Of a stretch of DNA of 64,000 nucleotides, positions 34,384 to 41,574 are shown piece by piece. The notes beneath the pieces were generated by a model, which worked only from the letters and a program-made list of their open reading frames with translations, was not told where the DNA came from and made no database searches. The stretch spans positions 248,001 through 312,000 of the forward strand of contig JAHQIW010000451.1 of assembly GCA_019055375.1 (NCBI GenBank). The letters run 5' to 3'. The translations under genes were made by a program, and so were the position numbers. Numbering within the stretch: position 1 is the first letter of the stretch; every line of letters begins with the position of its first letter. The stretch comes from Parelaphostrongylus tenuis. Lineage: Eukaryota; Nematoda; Chromadorea; Rhabditida; Metastrongylidae.

Positions 34384-36292
34384 GAATATATACGTATATA
34401 TGTATATTAAATCAGACTTCATTTTATTTAACCGCCCCTTGCGGTGGTATGATGTTATTGTGAACCCAATAATGTAGACTGGTGTACAAAAACGTTTGCG
34501 TCAGCTGGGATTCGAATTCAGATTTCATTCTTTCCGGGAGCGCGTGCTGAGCATGCTCAGGAGCATGCGCTCCCGGAAAAAGTGAAAGCTGAATTCGAAA
34601 CCCGACTGACGCAAATGTTTTTGTATACCGCCCTACATTATTGGATTTATATATAGATTGTTTGATACCAAAGCCCTGCTCCATCGCAATAATGTTTGAG
34701 AATAGAAGAAGTGATAACCTAGTGGAATATTGCTCGGATTTGGCGTCCAATGGAACAGATTCTCAGAATTCACAACACTGCGCAAAACATTACTGGAACC
34801 ACACCACAAACTAATACCTGAAATATCTGGTTGCTAATGTAGCTGGCGCGGCACTCACTACCATGACAGTAGAACTCGTCCACCTCTTCGGCTACAGTGG
34901 TGAAGCTAATCCACAACTAAATGAAATTCCTAGGATGGAAAAACTTAAGTTCAAGTTTGTACTACAAACGCTACTATACTGATTTGAGCATTTTATGAAC
35001 TGCAGATATCCCTCAGCGGGAGCTTTGTTCGGTCAGATGGCAATCTTGACTCGTCCCTAGGGGTGAATAGGAAAATCGAATCAAAAAATTAGAGACCAAG
35101 TGTATGTTCATGACGCAGGTGGATTTTGAGATTGGAATTCGTCAACGATTGAAAATCAAGGACCTGTTTTGAACGCCAAGCTATCGAATATGAAGTAGAT
35201 CTGACATGACAAATAATATGAGTACCGGCGCCGATATGAGATGGTTGAGTGCTATTGCTCGGGAAAAAACACGTTCCCTCGAATATTCCCAAAAAAATCT
35301 GTGCACGGGATTTCACGTTCCAAAAAAACACGATTATTAGTTGACTCGGTTAAGAAGGTTCAAACGTTTAACTTTCTTCCTGAACAGTTGCGTTTCTGCC
35401 CACTACTCACAGTTCTATTGGATGCTTTCATATGAAATTATCAGAATTGTTCCTAGTTCAAGCGATCGCGCCAGGAACTTAAGCATCGTCGTTCAGCAAG
35501 AGAGACCTTTACCCTACTGCACTGCACTTGTAAGCCAAGTTATTGATTTATTTATAAATAATTGCCATTGCTATTACTGATATCTCAAAACTGATAGCAC
35601 AATACACTATACTACTATTATCTACGTACTCATTTCCTATTTTCTGCTACATAGGTATCAATTACAGCACTGTTTGAATTTCTTCCGCAAAATTTGTATA
35701 GCGACTATGGCAAAAAAATATAAAGTTTTTGGTAATTCAAAAAGACAAAAACACCCAGAGCAGGCATCATAACTCAAAAGATGATAAAAAAAATTCCACT
35801 TCTTTTAAAGTTTGCTATAGTTATTCCTTTTATGAATCGGCTGGCGTTTCAACATTTGCATCTGACGTTTCAACATCTGCATCGTCCGCAAACCCTTCGG
35901 TGAAAATCTACTCTACTCACCGGCGGACAAAGAAGACGAGAACGTCGGAACATTAGCCGGATAAAGATTCTCATCAATGTCGCAGCATTGGTATAGTCTT
36001 GAAGAAAGTTTTGCCTCTTGGTAAAACCATGCTCACGGGGAAGGCAGTTCAAAAATATTCATGCCATTGTAGAACTGAGAATTGAGATAAACAAGTACCG
36101 AACATGGAACTACTTTACCATTGCATTGGATAGCGCCAATAGACAGCACACGGAAAGCACAAGCCATCTGGTTCGGTAGACACGGTATGGTTTATCGAAA
36201 GAGGTCGTGTTGACATACCGCGCCTGCGGGATAGCCCGGGAACGCACACCGGTCAGGCCTTTCACCACCTGAAATGATCTGCTGAACATCAC
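23213..36292 (-). CDS. FLVCR/SLC49-family MFS transporter gene (exon span, introns included)
   Basis: Eleven exons on the minus strand encode a twelve-helix major facilitator protein of the FLVCR-like (SLC49) family, plasma-membrane or organelle transporters of small molecules; members are linked to haem and to choline/ethanolamine movement. Diagnostic stretches are YRTRWLVLSVCCLLALSNAM (helix 1), AEIWFPGDQRSLANAL (WF..ER-type loop after helix 4), SPPTPPS (central loop), YPMSLAAVAGVVGALICG (helix 8 region) and TTFPIYEATSSGLLMLSG (the family's TYP..E..SSGLL signature). About 460 residues are accounted for, near the usual family length. Splice phases match at every junction from exon 1 to exon 9; one small exon between 29155 and 26058 and the last helix are not found. 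Introns hold SINE, mariner, S2 and family A elements. The exact substrate cannot be read from sequence. Confidence 0.9.
23490..24240 (-). pseudogene. Mariner transposase C-terminal relic in a transporter intron
   Basis: Minus-strand frame at 23564-23821 reads VCLDIASSDCHLLNTLKQLA, which matches the mariner catalytic motif PD.APSDYHLF with the last Asp context kept. Following sequence has decayed PHRFF-type text. The N-terminal half is not recognisable. Confidence 0.6.
24245..25845 (-). other. Intron 10 of the transporter gene
   Basis: Non-coding between exons 11 and 10; nothing recognised apart from the mariner relic at its left. Confidence 0.5.
25852..26058 (-). CDS. Transporter exon 10
   Basis: LTCFFTLYYIFEWLRRKWSG, then DSVILMLACAGLGAF and TTFPIYEATSSGLLMLSG. 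Helices 9-11 region with the TFP..EATSSGLL signature. Acceptor ATCATTAG, donor GTGTGT. Its start phase needs a preceding exon ending in phase 2, so a short exon between 26.1 and 29.1 kb is missing from the model. Confidence 0.9.
26365..26570 (+). mobile_element. Degenerate S1 SINE copy in intron
   Basis: Head AGCGCAGTGATTAGAGGTGG and body pieces (CATCAAGCCTTCC, CTTGTCTTGG, TATGTAGAGCCAGACACGCA) follow the order of 10449-10751. Confidence 0.6.
26575..27585 (-). other. Intron sequence of the transporter gene
   Basis: No element recognised except a hairpin near 26975-26995 (AGTG-poly T-CACTGTGCGGAT) similar to one at 19.35 kb. The minus frame at 27196-27378 looks like a membrane helix and would end in the needed phase, but a stop sits directly before it with no acceptor. 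Confidence 0.4.
27590..27865 (-). mobile_element. S1 SINE copy in intron, minus orientation
   Basis: Complement of the S1 body: AAGCTCTTGGCATTG, TCCTGAGAGATGCGCCATGA, CAATGACCCACAATGGCCTA, ending in a tRNA-like head. Sense orientation relative to the host gene. Confidence 0.7.
28140..28340 (-). repeat. Dispersed repeat shared with 13.7 and 20.2 kb
   Basis: The minus strand carries GAGCGTTCGTTGGCTGCCGG and AAAGTGTTGGAGG, matching the two other copies. In an intron. Confidence 0.45.
28561..28603 (-). ncRNA. Type I hammerhead ribozyme in the sense strand of an intron
   Basis: Minus strand: GCCCGA, CTGACGA, stem II AACC-GTAA-GGTT (perfect, tetraloop), GAAAC, palindromic ACACGTGT helix III, cleavage after GTA, then CCAGGC. 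Core intact. Stem I has two mismatches. The strand is that of the transporter pre-mRNA. Confidence 0.7.
28869..28911 (+). ncRNA. Type I hammerhead ribozyme, family A, weakened
   Basis: GCCCAA, CTGATGA, GACTGTAAGAAT, GAAAC, ACGTGTA, TAGAGC. Core boxes intact, but stems I and II are largely mismatched. Antisense to the host gene. Confidence 0.5.
29155..29296 (-). CDS. Transporter exon 9
   Basis: YPMSLAAVAGVVGALICGVI, then ADYTKKFKEIARVCW and STVIFTRF. Helix 8 with the GA.I.G...D.TKKF.E loop seen in FLVCR proteins. Acceptor TTTCCAG, donor GTGAGT, ends in phase 0. Confidence 0.92.
29374..29487 (-). CDS. Transporter exon 8
   Basis: NKQFLIQMITFGLAFSELWG, then FMVIMHDITTEQGYSLYG. Helix 7. The start at TTTATAG is chosen because only this acceptor gives the phase left by exon 7. 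Donor GTAAGT. Confidence 0.88.
29788..29936 (-). CDS. Transporter exon 7
   Basis: NAVMALLTAVTFFLSFFVRQ, then GSPPTPPSAS and FWKSIMMCI. Helix 6 followed by the large cytoplasmic loop with the PPTPPS motif of the family. Acceptor ACTTTAG, donor GTCGGA, phase 2. Confidence 0.92.
29937..31331 (-). other. Intron 6 of the transporter gene
   Basis: Non-coding. A 115-codon minus frame at 30880-31227 and a 64-codon one at 30167-30361 have no splice logic or family match and are left out as genes. Confidence 0.4.
31332..31429 (-). CDS. Transporter exon 6
   Basis: NPLGVVLGTLTPSLFFNGSN, then HLDRATWRIFSF. Helix 5 (GN.LG...GFLLPP-type) and loop. Acceptor TGTTTAG, donor GTAAGT, ends in phase 0. Confidence 0.9.
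31493..31606 (-). CDS. Transporter exon 5
   Basis: TTIAATTQIFYLVLPPKVAE, then IWFPGDQRSLANALSFI. The PPKVA..WFP..QR motif is typical of FLVCR proteins. Acceptor ATTTAG, donor GTAATG; phase joins exon 4 correctly. Confidence 0.92.
   Translation of the reverse strand, partial: AQQSLRRHKYSISCFRLKWPKFGFREISALSLTRLVL
31710..31925 (+). repeat. Dispersed repeat shared with 62.7 kb
   Basis: Shares CTTTCTGCTTTTCCA..., ATTGCGCTGCAACAGTAAAA and ACAAAGCTTTT with 62680-62890 (CTTCTGCTTTCCAACA, TTACGCTACAACAGCAAATG, ACAAAGCTTTT), in the same order. Nature unknown. Confidence 0.5.
32982..33087 (-). CDS. Transporter exon 4
   Basis: IMCGTTLNFFGSLIRMVSSI onward to LLHT plus one base; helices 3-4. Acceptor TTACCAG, donor GTACCG, phase 1. 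Confidence 0.88.
33194..33259 (-). CDS. Transporter exon 3
   Basis: 22 codons, LVAVIFGIGGMYVTDNYGIR then LS. Helix 2 and the conserved D.YG.R loop of the MFS fold. Acceptor ATTTTCAG, donor GTCAGT, phase 0. Confidence 0.88.
33845..33895 (+). repeat. (TA)n microsatellite
   Basis: Alternating TATATA with minor interruptions, directly before an S2 element. Confidence 0.85.
33905..34135 (-). mobile_element. S2 tRNA-like foldback copy
   Basis: Left end ATCTAACCGTTTTTGACGGT and TTATGATGTTATGGATACAG; core B box read as GGACTTGAACCC on the plus strand. In intron 2 of the transporter gene. Confidence 0.55.
34205..34345 (-). mobile_element. S2 tRNA-like copy
   Basis: End sequence ACCACTTTTAGCGGCAGTAT, then GACGTAGAGTGATCTGTAAA and a decayed core. 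Confidence 0.5.
34346..34408 (+). repeat. (TA)n microsatellite
   Basis: TATATA run with TG and GAA interruptions between two S2 copies. Confidence 0.8.
34415..34650. mobile_element. S2 foldback with head-to-head tRNA-like units
   Basis: Inverted units meet at the palindrome GAGCATGCTC-like centre (34545-34575). The left half reads CTGGGATTCGAATTC, the right GAATTCGAAACCCGACTGA. Outer ends are GAACCCAATAATGTAGA against CTACATTATTGGATTT. GGGAGCGCGTGCT against AGCATGCGCTCCC marks the anticodon-side region. Confidence 0.65.
34818..34916 (-). CDS. Transporter exon 2
   Basis: 33 codons, LWISFTTVAEEVDEFYCHGS and onward to SYISNQIFQ. The loop carries two Cys. Acceptor ATTTAG, donor GTATTA, phase 0 both ends. 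Corresponds to the first extracellular loop of FLVCR proteins. Confidence 0.85.
34920..36115 (-). other. Intron 1 of the transporter gene
   Basis: Non-coding; includes a family C repeat fragment at about 35918-35963 (AAAGAAGACGAGAACGTCGG, AACATTAGCCGG). Confidence 0.45.
36119..36292 (-). CDS. Transporter exon 1
   Basis: Encodes the cytoplasmic N terminus and helix 1, ending SNAM before donor GTAAAG, phase 0. Start uncertain: an ATG at 36292 is in frame, but TCATTTCAG at 36269-36277 is a perfect acceptor, so the exon may begin at 36268 through cis- or spliced-leader trans-splicing. Confidence 0.88.
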
Positions 36293-36439
36293 TTAACTAT
36301 TTCTCACTTTTTTTGAGCGCTTTCATCAACTCTCAGGTAGTCCAGTCTTATAAAATGTGCTACATGCAGAACCTGTAGCCTAGTATTGCCATCAGTATTG
36401 GTTAGTATTACATTAGTATTATTAGTACGTCTTAGGATC

Positions 36440-36662
36440 GGATTTCGGCCTTTACGTCATCCGTGAGCGGTTGGTTGACTTTTTTTCCTATCTTCTGATT
36501 TCGGCCCAACATCATCTCCCAATCAGCAAGTAGGAAGCATAAGTAAGCAAGTACGTCAGTACATTTGTATTGCTTTGCTTTCACAAAGGGAGTGAGAACC
36601 CCGAAACCTACGCATGCTAATGGCGTAGCAAACCTCAAAAAACGGCTAAATTTAGTCTCTGT

Positions 36663-36706
<44 letters not shown>

Positions 36707-36870
36707 TATTCTCCCACATTATCGAGCTAATAAGAGATTAATAAAAACATTTATCATGCTAATGTTTGTGCGCCTTCACCTTTCAAAGCTGATCCTACCA
36801 TATCATTCACATTTTCAATGACCTTGATTTGTTCGACATGCTAGAAGCTCTATCTGAAAAGAGATCAGTA
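36440..36870 (+). repeat. Outer left arm of a ~2.7-kb foldback, with (TA)n
   Basis: From about 36575 it matches 38850-39115 in reverse complement: ACCTACGCATGCTAATGGCG, TTTTTATTAATCTC-type text, GTTTGTGCGCCTTCACCTTT, TACCATATCATTCACATTTT and GACATGCTAGAAGCTCTATC. A TA run (36667-36707) sits at the same place in both arms. The first part (36440-36540) also resembles 14460-14530 (TTTTTTCCTATCT, GATTTCGGCC, GTAGGAAGC). Confidence 0.7.
36667..36707 (+). repeat. (TA)n microsatellite
   Basis: Perfect TA run inside the left foldback arm; produces a spurious I-Y repeat frame on the minus strand. Confidence 0.9.
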
Positions 36871-36991
36871 AATATACCTTATACTTCGAGTGTTTTCTTT
36901 GAGACCTCGCTCAAATTTCAATATATCTCATAATTCTTTTCATCATTATTTGAGCCAACATGTCATATGGTCTGGTAAAGGCTCTTGTACA

Positions 36992-37034
36992 GCCCGAGAC
37001 ACGTGTTTCGTCCTTACAGACTCATCAGTCGGGC
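36992..37034 (-). ncRNA. Intact type I hammerhead ribozyme, family A left arm
   Basis: Minus strand: stem I GCCCGA paired with TCGGGC (six perfect pairs), CTGATGA, stem II GTC-TGTAAG-GAC, GAAAC, palindromic ACACGTGT helix III, cleavage after GTC. All invariant positions present. It lies about 700 bases upstream of transporter exon 1 on the same strand. Confidence 0.9.
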
Positions 37035-37305
37035 AGAACCCGTCGTCTGTCGATCTTTTCATAGTCAGTTCTCTCGGGAGCGCCACACTCCTTATATATA
37101 GTTATCGACAACGTACGCTTTACACTCTATGTCAGGTGAAACATTCCCCTAACACAGAGTGTTGTGCACTCGATTGCCCATTGGCTGGTACTTTTATCAT
37201 AATTATACCTTTATCTCGAGCGTACGTCGTCGATAACTATATATAAGGAGTGTGAAGCTCTCGAGAGAACTGACTATGAAAAGATCGACAGACGACGGGT
37301 TCTGC

Positions 37306-37348
37306 CCGGCTGATGAGTCTGTAAGGACGAAACACGTGTCTCGGGCTG
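37306..37348 (+). ncRNA. Intact type I hammerhead ribozyme, family A right arm
   Basis: GCCCGG/TCGGGC stem I (one G-T pair), CTGATGA, GTC-TGTAAG-GAC stem II, GAAAC, ACGTGTC, cleavage after C37342. Mirror copy of 36992-37034. Confidence 0.9.
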
Positions 37349-37439
37349 TACAAGAGCCCTTACCAGACCATATGACATGTTGGCTCAAATAGTGATGAAA
37401 GGATATATTGAAAATTTGAGCGTGGTCACTCGAGATAAA

Positions 37440-37790
37440 GGTATCTCATAATTATTATCTGAGCCAGCATGTCATGTGGTCTGTTTATGGGCTCTTGTAC
37501 AGCCCAATACACGTGTTCCAACCTTACAGTCTCGTTAGTCGGCTTAACGGCAGTGTAGTGTAAGTCGTTGGTTGTCGCTTACTTCTTTATAGGGAGATTA
37601 GGGGGTCCCGAGAGGACTGGCTAAAGGCAAATAGTTCTGCCCGACTGACACGACTGTAAGCTTGTATCGGGGTGTACAAGAGCCCATTAACAGATCGCAT
37701 CACATGTTTGCTCAAATGATAATTATGAGATCTACTGAAATTTGAGCGTGGTCTTATTAAAACACTCAAAATGGAAGATATATTGTTACA
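37440..37790. mobile_element. Second family A foldback, ribozymes decayed
   Basis: Arms TGTCATGTGGTCTGTTTATG and TTAACAGATCGCATCACATG. The left motif (37502-37544, minus) has CTAACGA and GGAAC in place of CUGANGA and GAAAC. The right motif (37636-37670, plus) has lost GAAACACG. Both should be inactive. Confidence 0.7.
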
Positions 37791-37799
37791 AAAATGCCA

Positions 37800-37945
37800 G
37801 CCAAGAGCAATCAACTGTCGAAAATCGCCGATCTTGTGATTTCACTTGACGGCAGTGAAGTGTAAGCCGTTCGTCGTCGCTTACCTCTCTATAGGGAGAG
37901 TAGGGCTTTCCAGAGGATTGGCTAAAGATAATTGTAAGATCAATA
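37800..37945 (+). mobile_element. Truncated family A copy
   Basis: Starts CAGCCAAGAGCAATC, continues TGATTTCACTTGACGGCAGT and GAGGATTGGCTAAAGA, and stops before the hammerhead. Confidence 0.6.
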
Positions 37946-38589
37946 ATTGTCGTTCAAGTTGGCGAAAGGAATATTTTCAAATATTATGTGCTAAAAGCAA
38001 ATTTTTGAAATATCGCCTGATGAAAGATATATTCCATCACGAAAAATTATATTGGATGTCAGCGCCACAACAACCACCATACAGGAAGTGGTTTTACACA
38101 CCAAGATTAGCTCATTCGAGTGGTACACCATCGACTCGATGAGACAAAAACCACGCACATGATGACAATAAACGGTTGTGACCCATGGACTCAAAATAAT
38201 ACAATACTCTAGAAGGCAATTGCAGCGAAACGTTGCCCAATCAAATGTAAGAAACCTCGTGTTAGGTCATTAATCTAGGATCAGATGAACTGTAGGGGGA
38301 GTTATCTTGGAAGAAAGTCGTGCTTGCAAGTGGTAGTGATGTAAAAGAGATTTGCATCCTACTGACATTCAAAAACAGAGATGCAGCTGCATTGCGATGT
38401 GATTTTGATAATCATTTAAGTTAGACACATGTTGCGTCTAAGCGACTTAGTAACTGAAAACAGTCATTAGCGATTAAATCGCATGAGATGTCAGGCTTAG
38501 AAAAGAGGATTACTGGCCAAGTATTTATGAACTAAGATTTATTCGAGCGAGGACAGCAACAAGGTATTGTCTGTAACTGAGCCAGTGTT

Positions 38590-38750
38590 AAAGTAAAGAA
38601 TAAAGGATAGAGCCGTCGGGTTTGATCAATCCCTGAGTAATGAGCCATCATTTATCTTCAATTTTTATTTTGCGTGGGATGATTGAATGCAAATCTGGTC
38701 TTTACAATGACTCGAGGTAACTTCAGACTAAATCGAGTCAGTGCTGAGCA
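38590..38750 (-). mobile_element. S1 SINE 3' fragment
   Basis: Complement of the S1 3' half: GATCAATCCCTGAGTAATGA, GATTGAATGCAAATCTGGTC, TTTACAATGACTCG. The tRNA head is missing; it is inserted in the family A/foldback element. Confidence 0.65.
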
Positions 38751-38835
38751 CATGACATGTTGGCTCAGATAATATGTATGAGATATATTAAAATTTGAGT
38801 GTGATACAAAACATCCGAAATAGAAGGTGTAATTA
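38751..38835 (+). mobile_element. Family A end fragment
   Basis: CACATGACATGTTGGCTCAG, TTAAAATTTGAGTGTG and AAAACATCCGAAATAGAAGG match the outer end of family A arms. It is the partner of the left end at 36880, just before the outer right arm. Confidence 0.6.
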
Positions 38836-38839
38836 TTGA

Positions 38840-38997
38840 TCTATTCATAGATAGAGCTTCTAGCATGTCGATAAACTAAGGTTATCAAAAATGTGAATGA
38901 TATGGTAGGATCAGCTCTGAAAGGTGAAGGCGCAAAAACATTGGCATGATAAATGTTTTTTATCAATCTCTTATTAGCTCGATAATTCGAGGGAATA

Positions 38998-39049
<52 letters not shown>

Positions 39050-39130
39050 AAGGAGACATTTTAGCCGTTTTGAGGTTTGTTACGCCATTAGCATGCGTAG
39101 GTTTCGGCGATCTCACTCGTTTTGTGAACA
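38840..39130 (-). repeat. Outer right arm of the ~2.7-kb foldback, with (TA)n
   Basis: Reverse-complement partner of 36575-36870, including a TA run at 38999-39047. Confidence 0.7.
38999..39047 (+). repeat. (TA)n microsatellite
   Basis: Perfect TA run in the right foldback arm. Confidence 0.9.
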
Positions 39131-39134
39131 CTAT

Positions 39135-40500
39135 AACATTCTCAATAGCTTGTTTTTGTCGTACGACGCAATACTGTGTAGGGCGTCATCAATCTCGGCT
39201 TCTACTATATGAAAAGTGATCCAAAAGGCGAGGTAAGTAATGTCAAAATAAATGTTTTAATGAAAAAGTTTCTACTTTCTTCATTTTTAAGTTCATAAAT
39301 AGATGACGCGAAAAAGACATTGATCCTTTTCTAATACAATAAGATTCATAATCTACTCTGCGAATTGCAACAATTTTTTCATTTGATTCTTTGTCTCATG
39401 TTCATCCTCCACGATAGTTTTTTAGCATTTCGTGTGTTGCTTAGACTTTTGAAAATTTCGTCTTTTTTGTGAATTTCGTCCCGATTACTCCAAGGTGGCC
39501 GAGATGAGGTTTTCCTGAGATTCAGTTGATTACTTGCAAGCCAGTTTTGAAAGGCGTCAACACGTTTTCGGCAATTTAGCTATGCATAGAGGAGCGAAAA
39601 TAAACCGGCTTATTATCACTAACAGTTAAGAATCAATGAAAAATTTCACTGAAAGAACTTTCATTGAAAAAAACTTCCGTACCTTAATTTTATTGGCTCA
39701 AAAAAAGAAAATATTAGAAAAATATAACAATTATAGTTCTTTTCGATTGAGTTCATGTATAAACTTTGAACATTCACCGTGTGTTAAGAGATTTTTTCGT
39801 TCAACTTAATATTATGACAGACACACCAATGGGATACCGCACTTATACCATTCAGATTTCTTTCGCGCTTGTTCATTGTAAAGTGTAAACGGTTGACAAA
39901 TATCAACATGACATGCACTGTGTAGTTTCATCTTTGATGAGCTATCAAATTTCTCGTTAATTCCAATTATTGTGTTGACTTTTTTGTATTATGTGGAAAG
40001 AGGGTACGTAAAAATGAAAGATCGTGTCGTCATATTTGAATGATAAGGTAGAGAACTATTTGACGAGTTACTTATTTATTCGTTGCACTATTTGAAGACG
40101 ATTAATTGTTGACAAAAAAGATAAGCTTACTTTTTCATTACCGGCACAAATTTTCAACCTCAAAGAACAGTACGTTTTCTCTTTATTTCTAGTGCTTAAG
40201 CTAGCCTACTGTTGAGATGGTCTCTTAGTAAATTGTAGCAATAAAAATTAGAATTATGCTCTACACTCGCTCGCTCTGTTTTCGCGCGTATTTCCAATTC
40301 TCTCTCCGTTTCGTGGAGACTTTTAGTTTTTATGATAACTGTAGAAGAACTTTGTAATAGGCTTAGGCTTCACATATTTTAAATCTGAAGCTAATAGCTC
40401 CTAGCTGGGTAACCAGCTAGTGAACCTAAGCTTGAGCCTATCATCCTAAGCCTGAGCAACCAGATACATGAAGAGCATCTAGAATTTTTTTGGCGAATGA
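39135..40500. other. Unassigned stretch
   Basis: AT-rich, no gene or element recognised. Confidence 0.5.
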
Positions 40501-40507
40501 AAAACCC

Positions 40508-40602
40508 TACACACACAGACACATACACACACACAAACATAGACATACACATTTACACACACATACACACTCACATACACACACATACACACCCATTCAC
40601 AC
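40508..40602 (+). repeat. (CA)n-rich microsatellite
   Basis: Imperfect ACACAC/ACATACAC run; gives a spurious T-H repeat frame. Confidence 0.9.
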
Positions 40603-40604
40603 AG

Positions 40605-41320
40605 AGACAAGAATGCGCTCCGAGTGTGAACTTTAATCATTTTCGGCTGCTACAACGCATACGAAGTCCTATTGAAAGGCCAAATACACTAGTGAAGTCT
40701 ATATTTCAATTTGAATGACTACCAAAAGTCTAGGGAAAAATTTCTCCGGCGAAAAATGCGCTCATCGCGCTGAATGTGGAGCATAATTTTATTTTTAATT
40801 GTACAAAACGTTGAAAGACCATTTCAAAGAAAAAGTAGTGCATTGTCGATATCTGAGTTATCTAATGGTCTCTTAGACTACAGAAGTAGCAGAAAGTGCG
40901 TGGTCCTCTAAAGGTTGAAAATGTGGTGCCGAGAAATGTAGCGGGATAATTGACAAATATGAGTGGAATATGAATAACTTTACGACAGCATTGAAGGTTT
41001 GATGACATTTCGGAAAATGACCTTCTCGCATACATCGGGTTTTCTCATAAAAGAGGAGGTTTTCGGAGTTAGCATTGACGCTGTAGTACAGAAAGCCTTA
41101 CTAAAATCTCTTCTATCATATTTTACCACTAATTGGCAATGAAATCTCCTTCAATGGCTAAGAATCTAAAATCCATAAAGAAAAACTACCTTATTGCCAT
41201 TGCAACGCGTGCCACTCGTCGCGCGATAAATCACTGTAGCAGTCGAGAGGATAAGAAACGTTAAAATACCTAGTTTTTGGAACAAACATCGAGGAGGTTT
41301 GCTGATACATGACAGGACTT
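40605..41320. other. Unassigned stretch
   Basis: No gene recognised; possibly intron of the weak minus-strand gene at its right. Confidence 0.4.
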
Positions 41321-41322
41321 AC

Positions 41323-41447
41323 ACTGAGTTGTGGCTGCCCATCGATGGAATCAATCAGTGCTTTTATCTTTTCAGACAAGTGGGGTATCAATTCATTATC
41401 CCCGAAGAGATGAAAGCTGCGGTGAGCCTTAAGCGCACGGTCAAACA
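41323..41447 (-). CDS. Candidate exon, unknown protein
   Basis: Minus-strand frame with FHLFGDNELIPHLSEKIKAL, then IDSIDGQPQLS, ending at an excellent donor (GTAAGT). The 5' limit is unclear: acceptors CTTAAG and ACCGCAG are both possible, just after the GT/CA repeat. Amphipathic and protein-like, but no family recognised. May belong with the exon-like pieces at 42.8, 44.6 and 46.2 kb. Confidence 0.35.
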
Positions 41448-41454
41448 ATTGACC

Positions 41455-41571
41455 ACGCGTGTGTGTATTTGCGTGTGTGTATGTGCGTGTGTAGTTATGT
41501 ATGTATGTGTATGTGTGTGTGTTTGTTTGTGTGTGTGTAGTGTGCATGTGCGTGTGGTGTGTGTCTCTGTC
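41455..41571 (+). repeat. (GT)n-rich microsatellite
   Basis: Imperfect GTGTGT run with ATGTAT and TTTG variants, directly beside the candidate exon. Confidence 0.9.
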
Positions 41572-41574
41572 GTC

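Larger units (their letters stand above)
36880..37440. mobile_element. Family A palindrome with two intact hammerheads
   Basis: Near-perfect inverted repeat: CTCAAATTTCAATATATC at the left against ATATATTGAAAATTTGAGC at the right, AACATGTCATATGGTCTGGT against ACCAGACCATATGACATGTT, and GACGACGGGTTCTGCCCG on both sides. The centre (about 37150-37200) has ACAGAGTGTTGTGCACTCGA. Arm identity is much higher than in other copies, so this is the youngest or most recently gene-converted copy. Confidence 0.8.

Noticed and set aside
36432..36719. Frame with an Ile-Tyr repeat
   Set aside because: Translation of a (TA)n microsatellite; the same applies to 38841-39212.
37990..38070. CTGATGA followed by GAAAAA near 38020 as another hammerhead
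   Set aside because: No stem I, no GAAAC and no cleavage triplet; chance match.
40497..40718. Frame with a Thr-His repeat
   Set aside because: Translation of a CA microsatellite; the same applies to the T-H part of 41191-41684.
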